Of a DNA stretch of 64,000 nucleotides, positions 57,498 through 64,000 are shown in pieces. The stretch is from Acinetobacter corruptisaponis (GTDB lineage: Bacteria; Pseudomonadota; Gammaproteobacteria; Pseudomonadales; Moraxellaceae). Each line of letters starts with the position of its first letter. Positions within the stretch are counted from its first letter, which is position 1. The DNA lies in assembly GCF_030053775.1 (NCBI RefSeq), contig NZ_CP125669.1, positions 3,157,962 to 3,221,961 of the forward strand, read 5' to 3'. The notes beneath the pieces are model-generated. The model ran no database searches and was not told the DNA's origin. It was given only the letters and a program-made list of their open reading frames with translations. The translations under genes were made by a program, and so were the position numbers.

Positions 57498-58064
57498 ATG
57501 TCTGTTATTGAGCAAATTACTTCCCAAGTTAAAGTTTGTGTGATTTACCATAGTCCTTATGGACATACAGCCAAAGTTGCACAATACATTGCTCAGGGTG
57601 TCGAGCAGGCGGGTGCGGAAGTGCATCTGCTTTCTGTGGCTGCGCCGCAGTGGGATTTATTAGACCAGGCCGATGTGATCGTGATGGGTTGTCCAACCTA
57701 TATGGGAAGCTTAACTTCTGCTTTGAAACAGTTTATGGAGGACTCCTCCAAACGTTGGCTGGCACGAACATGGCAGGGCAAGCTTGCGGCTGGTTTTACC
57801 AACGGTGGTGGACTGAGTGGCGATAAGCTGGCAGTGCTCCAGCAAATTAATTTATTTGCGATGCAGCATGGCATGCTATGGGCAGGTTTACCGTTTATGC
57901 CAACGGGACGCAGTCCATTGGATATTAACCGTATGTCGAGTTTCTTGGGGCTAATGACGCAATCTGATAATGCCAGTGTGGAAATTACACCGCCAGAAGG
58001 TGATTTGGAAACTGCACGCAAGTTTGGAAAATATCTGGCAGAACTAAAAGTTAAAAGTAATTAA
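57498..58064 (+). CDS. Flavodoxin-like NAD(P)H:quinone oxidoreductase, WrbA-type
   Basis: A 188-aa FMN protein with the flavin phosphate loop HSPYGHTAKVAQYI, GCPTYMGSLTSALKQFMEDS and FTNGGGLSGDKLAVLQQI. These resemble NADPH-dependent FMN reductases and WrbA. I take the ATG at 57498; a TTG at 57480 adds six residues. Single gene to the left of the AT-rich cassette. Confidence 0.85.
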   Translation: MSVIEQITSQVKVCVIYHSPYGHTAKVAQYIAQGVEQAGAEVHLLSVAAPQWDLLDQADVIVMGCPTYMGSLTSALKQFMEDSSKRWLARTWQGKLAAGFTNGGGLSGDKLAVLQQINLFAMQHGMLWAGLPFMPTGRSPLDINRMSSFLGLMTQSDNASVEITPPEGDLETARKFGKYLAELKVKSN

Positions 58065-58168
58065 AATCAATAGAATATAAGAAGAATAAAAATTTTCTAT
58101 CAGACAGCCAATGTCTGGCAAGGCTGCTATGATGGCTTTAACAACAATAGTTAAAGTCGAAATAAGCC

Positions 58169-59392
58169 ATGAAAATGACAAAACCAAAAGGTTTTCTAAA
58201 GAATCGTCGTCAGTATCATCAAAATATTGAAATCAATAAATTGAATAGAGTATTGAATTTATATTATCAGTTACCACGTCTACCTAAACAACCTTGTCCA
58301 ATGGATCAATTACAGCTAAAAGTACGGTCTTGGTATAACGATGAAATTGATGATCAATCCATGCGTAAATCCATTAAACGGGATTTGGATAAGCTCAAAA
58401 GTATTTTAGTGACAGGGACAGTAAATTGTATCCCTAAAAAGGGCAATCAACCGAGTGAATATTATCTAAGCGAAGATGCTGCAATCGAAGAAATGGATGC
58501 TGAATTGGCTTTAGTGCTTGTTATGGCAAATAGTTATTTACATCAATACTTACCTGAAACAGTTTATAATAATGTCAAAGGTCATTTTGAATCTGCTGCT
58601 AAACAACTAGAAAAAAATACCCAATTACAAGATTGGCAAGAAAGGATTCGTTTTGTACCCGCAGGTTACCATAATGCGAATGTTGATGGTTTTCATATGG
58701 AAAAAGTTAAAAATATTTATACTGCCTTATTAAATAATGAACAATGGATAGAATGTTTATATCGAAAAGAAGGCGAATTTGAGCAAACGGAATATATGCT
58801 TAAACCACATGGTATTATCCAATATGGAAATAAGCAATATCTTATGGCAAGTAAGATTATTGATCAATATAGTGAGTTACGTACATTTAATATGCAGCGT
58901 TTTGATAATGTAAAATTTGCTAAACAGCATATTAGTGTAGACGTTGATTCATTTGATTTAGATGATTTGGTTGAAGAAAAAGAATATGAAAATGCCCATT
59001 TTGAGAGGGAAGAGCTTTCAATCAAGCTGCGTTGTGAAAATTATTTGAGAGATGAGTTGGAATCTTATCCAATTGATGAATATCAGGATATTATTGGTAA
59101 GGATGAAGATTATTTTATCCTTGAAGCAAACTGTATGATTACACAGAGTGTTTTAAATTGGCTGATTGAAAAATCACATTCCATACAAGTGATTGAACCA
59201 CAAGAGTTGTTTGAAAAAGTTAAAGTACATGTCTTGGCTGCACGGAATTATTATGACGTGGACTATGATGATTTAGCAGAATATCGAGTTGATCAAAAAG
59301 AAGAAAGTGATCTTGATTCATTTTTTGATGATGAATCGGATGCTGAAATTGAGGATATAGATCAGGATTCAGTTGAGCTAGATCATGAGTGA
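58169..59392 (+). CDS. WYL-domain transcriptional regulator
   Basis: A 407-aa regulator. Residues ~1-110 form a winged-helix-like DNA-binding section (ending KGNQPSEYYLSE), residues ~170-260 form the WYL domain (IECLYRKEGEFEQTEYMLKPHGIIQYGNKQYLMASK), and the protein ends in a long acidic tail (~370-407). WYL proteins sense nucleic acids or nucleotides and often control phage-defence genes. Its stop overlaps the start of the next gene by 8 bp. AT-rich compared with its neighbours. Confidence 0.85.
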   Translation: MKMTKPKGFLKNRRQYHQNIEINKLNRVLNLYYQLPRLPKQPCPMDQLQLKVRSWYNDEIDDQSMRKSIKRDLDKLKSILVTGTVNCIPKKGNQPSEYYLSEDAAIEEMDAELALVLVMANSYLHQYLPETVYNNVKGHFESAAKQLEKNTQLQDWQERIRFVPAGYHNANVDGFHMEKVKNIYTALLNNEQWIECLYRKEGEFEQTEYMLKPHGIIQYGNKQYLMASKIIDQYSELRTFNMQRFDNVKFAKQHISVDVDSFDLDDLVEEKEYENAHFEREELSIKLRCENYLRDELESYPIDEYQDIIGKDEDYFILEANCMITQSVLNWLIEKSHSIQVIEPQELFEKVKVHVLAARNYYDVDYDDLAEYRVDQKEESDLDSFFDDESDAEIEDIDQDSVELDHE

Positions 59393-60041
59393 AGATATTT
59401 CTATCTATGCTGATGCTGACAAAATGATCTGTTTAGAACATACCAGATTGTATTATAGAAATTTGCGTATTACCGCTTCATTGATTGATGTATTACCAAC
59501 TCAGTCTAAAGATACAGTCACAATTATTGTGACGGAAAATTGGGATATTTTAGCAGAAATTAATGCGGATCATTTTAACTTTTTGATCATTGTTGTGCCA
59601 GAAAATGTTGTAATGCCTTTAAATACTAATTTATATAATGCAATTATTTATCGGTATAAACAAAATGAATCCTATCAGGTTGCGATAGAAGAAATACTGG
59701 TAAGTTTGGCTTCTTTTATATTTGATCGAGATTATAGTTTAGATTTTTTGGAACTAAAAAAAGCTTTATCTTTTAAGCAAGGGGGATATTTAAATATTGA
59801 ATATAGTTCTATAAAAATGGAAGTTCTGGATGAAATAGAATTTGATCGTTTTCAATATAATACTTCATTTATTATTCACATGAATTTAAAGTCTTTAAAG
59901 TTTGAGAAAATGACTGAGGTAATGAGTATTGTTGGGGAAAAGTTAGTTGATGAACATTGGGGTGATATCTTATTTGGAGTAAAAGACTGTGGGGGTATTT
60001 TTCCAGAAGAAGTTTTTATTTTATATACCGTTGCAGATTAG
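59385..60041 (+). CDS. Unknown protein downstream of the WYL regulator (218 aa)
   Basis: No family recognised. The sequence is mixed alpha/beta, rather hydrophobic in the middle (FNFLIIVVPENVVMPL), and soluble. It overlaps the WYL gene by 8 bp, so the two are coupled and their products may act together. There is no signal peptide or known motif. AT-rich. Confidence 0.65.
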   Translation: MSEDISIYADADKMICLEHTRLYYRNLRITASLIDVLPTQSKDTVTIIVTENWDILAEINADHFNFLIIVVPENVVMPLNTNLYNAIIYRYKQNESYQVAIEEILVSLASFIFDRDYSLDFLELKKALSFKQGGYLNIEYSSIKMEVLDEIEFDRFQYNTSFIIHMNLKSLKFEKMTEVMSIVGEKLVDEHWGDILFGVKDCGGIFPEEVFILYTVAD

Positions 60042-60139
60042 ATAAGGAGAATGATATAAGTTTAAACAATTAAAAGTATTATGTTTTTGAATGACTAAAG
60101 TAGAAATGTCTTAATAAAAAGTGATGGGGAGGTAAAAAT

Positions 60140-60907
60140 ATGGAGTTGGCTATACCAGAATTTTCTAATCAATTAGCAAACTTCTTTAATAATTGGAAAA
60201 GGATAGAACAGCAGCAACAGGATGTTGTTCAAGAACAACTTTCTTTTGAGGAAAATCTTGGACAGTTTTTTAAAGACTGGCGTAAGGTATTTATCAATGA
60301 TAGGCAACTCGCTCGTTTTTTTGCCCAATATCAGTCAGATGAAGTACAAGCTCCAATTCTTGCAGCACAACAGCAAGGATTGGCAGTGAATGTCTGGCAA
60401 ACCGCAGGTCTAAAAAATGATGAAGTACGTCATAGTAAGGTACTGAAATGGTTTTTAGATTGTCGGGGCGATCATGGACAAGGCAATGCGATTTTATTGC
60501 ACCTGTTAAAAGAACTGCCTTTGTTGGAAAAATATCAGCCTAAACGTTATTTTACCACAGAGGAATGTTGTCCTTTAGGCAATCAGGAAAGTCGGGTCGA
60601 TATTGAAATTGATGCAGATGAATTTTTACTTTTTATCGAGATCAAAATTAATGCAATGGAGGGGAGAGATCAATTACAACGTTATATTGATATTGCCCAA
60701 GCCAAAGCTAAAAATCGGGATTGGCTGATTGTATATTTAACTAGAGATGGGAAGTTACCTGAAAAGTATAATGCTCATAAAAATCTAAAGGGCATGTCTT
60801 GGATGGGGATTTCTAAAATCCTGTCTGTATATACAAAAAAGAGTGATATAAATAATCGTAGTGCATGGTTAGTAAAACAATTTTCTGATCATATTAAAAC
60901 ATTTTAA
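60140..60907 (+). CDS. PD-(D/E)XK nuclease-superfamily protein
   Basis: The 255-aa protein carries the pattern of the PDDEXK_4 group: DEVRHSKVLKWFLDCRGDHGQG as the opening box and the catalytic DIEID...FIEIKI, with the Asp, Glu and Lys in place, followed by QLQRYIDIAQ. Such proteins are probable DNA nucleases and appear in many defence islands. A strong GGAGG site precedes the start. It is the third gene of the cassette, about 100 bp after the unknown gene. Confidence 0.82.
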   Translation: MELAIPEFSNQLANFFNNWKRIEQQQQDVVQEQLSFEENLGQFFKDWRKVFINDRQLARFFAQYQSDEVQAPILAAQQQGLAVNVWQTAGLKNDEVRHSKVLKWFLDCRGDHGQGNAILLHLLKELPLLEKYQPKRYFTTEECCPLGNQESRVDIEIDADEFLLFIEIKINAMEGRDQLQRYIDIAQAKAKNRDWLIVYLTRDGKLPEKYNAHKNLKGMSWMGISKILSVYTKKSDINNRSAWLVKQFSDHIKTF

Positions 60908-60939
60908 ATAAATTAAATTGCTTTATTTAGGAGAAAACA

Positions 60940-61602
60940 ATGAGCAATGTTAATGCAGCAAAGTTAATTATTGAAAATATTCAATTGTTAGAGCAGTCAA
61001 AAAAACTGCTTGAAGATGAAATCAGCGTGGAATTATTTGAGGCTGTGGATGAAGTCATTAAAAATTATATGGATGCAGAATGGGATGGATATTATAAATT
61101 CTCAGAAGATTATCTAGCATTTGCACCTAGTCAATGGAAAGTCAAAGATTCTAATAAATTCCACCAAAATTATTTTGCGAGATATTCTTTAAGTTGTGAA
61201 AATGAAGAAACAAATGGTGATTATAATCATTGGTGGTTAAGTAGTTTTTTAAAAAATGATGTTGATCGTATTATCTTTAATTTCTATCCATGGCAACCTA
61301 ATTTTGCTAAATGTACAACTAAAGATTGGAAAGCTTTTGCAAATGAACAAAATCAATTGAATCCTCAAATTGAACAATCTGGATTTAAATATAATGCTAC
61401 AAGTGGTGGGTGGTATTTAGCTGTAAATGGTATTGAGCCTGAAATTTTTATCGAAAGTTATGAAAATGGCAATTTAGCAGATGCTTTAACACCGATTGCT
61501 GAAGCTCTAGAAACTATTCAAAAAACGAATCCTTATTTTGATAAAATCGTTCAAGCTGCAATTGCAAAGTTTGGACGTGTTGAAGTAGAAGAAACTGTAT
61601 AA
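60940..61602 (+). CDS. Unknown protein paired with the nuclease (220 aa)
   Basis: I do not recognise a family. The first ~60 residues are helical with coiled-coil character (LEQSKKLLEDEISVELFEAV). The rest is rich in Trp, Tyr and Phe (WWLSSFLKN, FNFYPWQPNF, GGWYLAVNG), as in a ligand- or protein-binding domain. It has its own AGGAG site and lies 32 bp after the nuclease gene. A strong terminator follows, closing the cassette. Confidence 0.65.
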   Translation: MSNVNAAKLIIENIQLLEQSKKLLEDEISVELFEAVDEVIKNYMDAEWDGYYKFSEDYLAFAPSQWKVKDSNKFHQNYFARYSLSCENEETNGDYNHWWLSSFLKNDVDRIIFNFYPWQPNFAKCTTKDWKAFANEQNQLNPQIEQSGFKYNATSGGWYLAVNGIEPEIFIESYENGNLADALTPIAEALETIQKTNPYFDKIVQAAIAKFGRVEVEETV

Positions 61603-61613
61603 ATCATAATTTT

Positions 61614-61648
61614 AAAAAGAGCTTTGTTTTATGCAAAGCTCTTTTTTA
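61614..61648. terminator. Bidirectional terminator closing the WYL cassette and smpB
   Basis: AAAGAGCTTTG/CAAAGCTCTTT stem (61616-61645) with T-runs on both strands, between convergent stops. Confidence 0.9.
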
Positions 61649-61653
61649 GAAAA

Positions 61654-62130
61654 TTACTTATGCAACATTCTCGCTTTATCTCTCTGCCAGTCACGATCTT
61701 TTTCGGTGGCACGCTTGTCATGTAACTGTTTACCTTTCACCAGCGCAATCTCCAGCTTAACCAGATGACCTTTCCAATAACAGGCAAGCGGCACACATGA
61801 ATAGCCTTTTTGGTTGACTGCACCCAAAAGTTTTTCCAGCTCACGACGAGACAAAAGCAATTTACGGGTACGTGTTGATTCAGGAACCACATGCGTCGAT
61901 GCAGACAATAACGGCTGAATTTGTGAACCAAATAAAAAGGCCTCACCATTTTTAAAGATGACATAGCTTTCGGAAAGTGTCATACGTCCAGCACGCAAGG
62001 ACTTGACTTCCCAGCCTTGGAGGGACATGCCTGCCTCAAATTTTTCTTCAATAAAATAATCGTGGCGTGCTCTTTTATTTTGAGCAATCGTGCCACCACT
62101 ATGTTTTTTTACGACTGTTGCTTTAACCAT
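61654..62130 (-). CDS. smpB: SsrA-binding protein
   Basis: SmpB carries tmRNA to stalled ribosomes. The 158-aa protein has [35 protein letters not shown] and the C-terminal [20 protein letters not shown] tail that acts in the decoding site. Divergent from coaD. Confidence 0.96.
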   Translation of the reverse strand: MVKATVVKKHSGGTIAQNKRARHDYFIEEKFEAGMSLQGWEVKSLRAGRMTLSESYVIFKNGEAFLFGSQIQPLLSASTHVVPESTRTRKLLLSRRELEKLLGAVNQKGYSCVPLACYWKGHLVKLEIALVKGKQLHDKRATEKDRDWQRDKARMLHK

Positions 62131-62223
62131 AATTCAAACTTCCACAATTAGGAACATTGTGCCGTAAAACGCAATCTTTTTCCATCGTTTAGGAATTTCG
62201 CGTTTAGCCCGAACATTTGTTAA

Positions 62224-62751
<528 letters not shown>

Positions 62752-63015
62752 ATGTCCTTATATATTACAGATGAATGCATTAACTGTGATGTCTGCGAAC
62801 CTGTATGCCCCAATGAAGCCATTTATATGGGGGAACTGATCTATGAGATTAACCCCACGCTTTGTACGGAGTGTGTGGGGCATCATGACCAGCCACAGTG
62901 CCAGTTGTTTTGCCCAGTCGATTGTATTCCCCTTGACCCTCAGCATGCTGAATCCCATGATGAGCTCATGGATAAATATAAAAAGCTGACTGCACAAAAA
63001 AATGCGAGCAATTAA
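62752..63015 (+). CDS. YfhL-family 2[4Fe-4S] ferredoxin
   Basis: An 87-aa ferredoxin with two cluster motifs: CINCDVCEPVCP and CTECVGHHDQPQCQLFCP with the insert typical of the YfhL/Alvin group. It carries electrons at low potential. It starts directly after the coaD stop (TAA ATG), so it is co-translated with it, an association common in Pseudomonas and Acinetobacter. Confidence 0.93.
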   Translation: MSLYITDECINCDVCEPVCPNEAIYMGELIYEINPTLCTECVGHHDQPQCQLFCPVDCIPLDPQHAESHDELMDKYKKLTAQKNASN

Positions 63016-63041
63016 TTGCTAACTTTGATAAGATGCGCCAC

Positions 63042-63433
<392 letters not shown>

Positions 63434-63498
63434 TCAAATTTTTTAAAATTGTGCTTGACGTGTGTGTTGAAAGTTAAGATAATGCGCGCACAGTTTTC

Positions 63499-63575
63499 GG
63501 CTATGTAGCTCAGTTGGTTAGAGCACCGCACTCATAATGCGGGGGTCACAGGTTCAAGTCCCGTCATAGCCACCA
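63499..63575 (+). tRNA. tRNA-Met (CAT), elongator, copy 1
   Basis: A 77-nt tRNA with encoded CCA and anticodon loop CTCATAA. The acceptor GGCTATG and the body match elongator tRNA-Met. A CAT anticodon could also be tRNA-Ile after lysidine change, but the sequence resembles metT-type tRNAs. Confidence 0.95.
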
Positions 63576-63581
63576 TTTTAT

Positions 63582-63609
63582 AGACCACGCTCCTGCGTGG
63601 TCTCTTTTT
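63582..63609 (+). terminator. Terminator after tRNA-Met copy 1
   Basis: GACCACGC/GCGTGGTC stem with T-run. Confidence 0.9.
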
Positions 63610-63827
63610 ATCTGCTGTTTTTCAAAATATTCTGTGTTGTTCAGGATATGAATTTTCCTACTGTATAAAAGACATATTTTCTCTGGATATTTAGGCTGGT
63701 TTAAATGTTTGTTGAAATTTGATCAGTTGGAAATTAAAAGACTAAAAACTGTGCATATGTTGCGTATTTTCAAAACCATAGACTTGACCAGCTATACGGA
63801 ACACTAGATAATGCGCTCACAGTTTAT

Positions 63828-63904
63828 GGCTATGTAGCTCAGTTGGTTAGAGCACCGCACTCATAATGCGGGGGTCACAGGTTCAAGTCCCGTCATAGCC
63901 ACCA
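63828..63904 (+). tRNA. tRNA-Met (CAT), elongator, copy 2
   Basis: Identical to the copy 329 bp upstream, with similar flanks (AATGCGCxCACAGTTT before, ACCACGC terminator after), so the unit was duplicated. Confidence 0.95.
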
Positions 63905-63909
63905 TTTTA

Positions 63910-63940
63910 AAAAACCACGCTCCTGCGTGGTTTCTTTTTA
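63910..63940 (+). terminator. Terminator after tRNA-Met copy 2
   Basis: AACCACGC/GCGTGGTT stem with T-run, a near copy of 63582-63609 in which the end pair has changed on both sides. Confidence 0.9.
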
Positions 63941-64000
63941 TCTGTATGATACTGCTTGTCATTGTTGTGATTTAAGCCAAAACAGCGTTGTTCTGGTTTA

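Noticed and set aside
60042-60139. A frameshift joining the 218-aa gene and the nuclease gene
   Set aside because: The 98-bp gap has stops in all frames and the nuclease has its own strong ribosome site.

Overview
The window looks like chromosomal DNA of an Acinetobacter species (Moraxellaceae). It has moderately low GC, tandem tRNA-Gln(TTG) genes, and gene orders typical of gammaproteobacteria and of this genus: bioA-bioF-bioC-bioD, yceD-rpmF-fabD-fabG-acpP, lolB-ispE-tRNA-Gln-prs-rplY-pth, and bamD divergent from rluD-pgeF. Housekeeping genes dominate. The accessory DNA is a recombinase island at the left edge, a small AT-rich cassette near 58-61.6 kb, a VapBC toxin-antitoxin pair, and several families of structured repeats.

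Layout. Positions 1-5.6 kb hold the end of a mobile island: a minus-strand operon of a very large divergent tyrosine recombinase (872 aa), a 662-aa tyrosine recombinase, a small coiled-coil protein and a third recombinase cut by the window edge. The arrangement recalls the multi-recombinase islands known as GInts and gamma-mobile-trio elements. The island interrupts ligA, and only the C-terminal third of DNA ligase remains here (5.63-6.52 kb). The first ~115 bp of that remnant are much more AT-rich than the rest. Next come an SDR reductase, bacterioferritin, a thiol peroxidase and the biotin cluster (a bioH-like esterase, then bioAFCD). From 15.9 to 26 kb lies an oligopeptide ABC transporter locus: two paralogous binding proteins, an exported M3 oligopeptidase, two permeases and a fused double ATPase. 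Then follow rluB-scpB-scpA, an acetyltransferase, membrane and lipid-anchored-like unknowns, a YciO-type protein, epmC, and the ribosome/fatty-acid block with two tandem acyl carrier proteins.

From 36.7 to 57.5 kb are a LysM protein, thiD, an HAD phosphatase, ribB under an FMN riboswitch, a patatin-type lipase with a cyclic-nucleotide domain, panD, and the long lolB-to-pth unit. That unit contains an inserted vapBC pair and four tRNA-Gln genes. hemA, a Uma2-type nuclease, dnaG, bamD, rluD and pgeF follow. A flavodoxin-like reductase borders the AT-rich WYL-regulator / unknown / PD-(D/E)XK nuclease / unknown cassette, which is a candidate defence module. The right end carries smpB, coaD, a ferredoxin, the RNase P RNA with a repeat lodged in one of its helices, and two duplicated tRNA-Met genes with their terminators.

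Most intriguing are the ligA-splitting recombinase island with its triple-repeat 872-aa protein, the WYL/nuclease cassette, four degenerate tandem hairpin repeats between tRNA-Gln and prs, and a three-copy dispersed repeat whose stems covary. All functional calls rest on reading motifs and gene order. No database search was possible.
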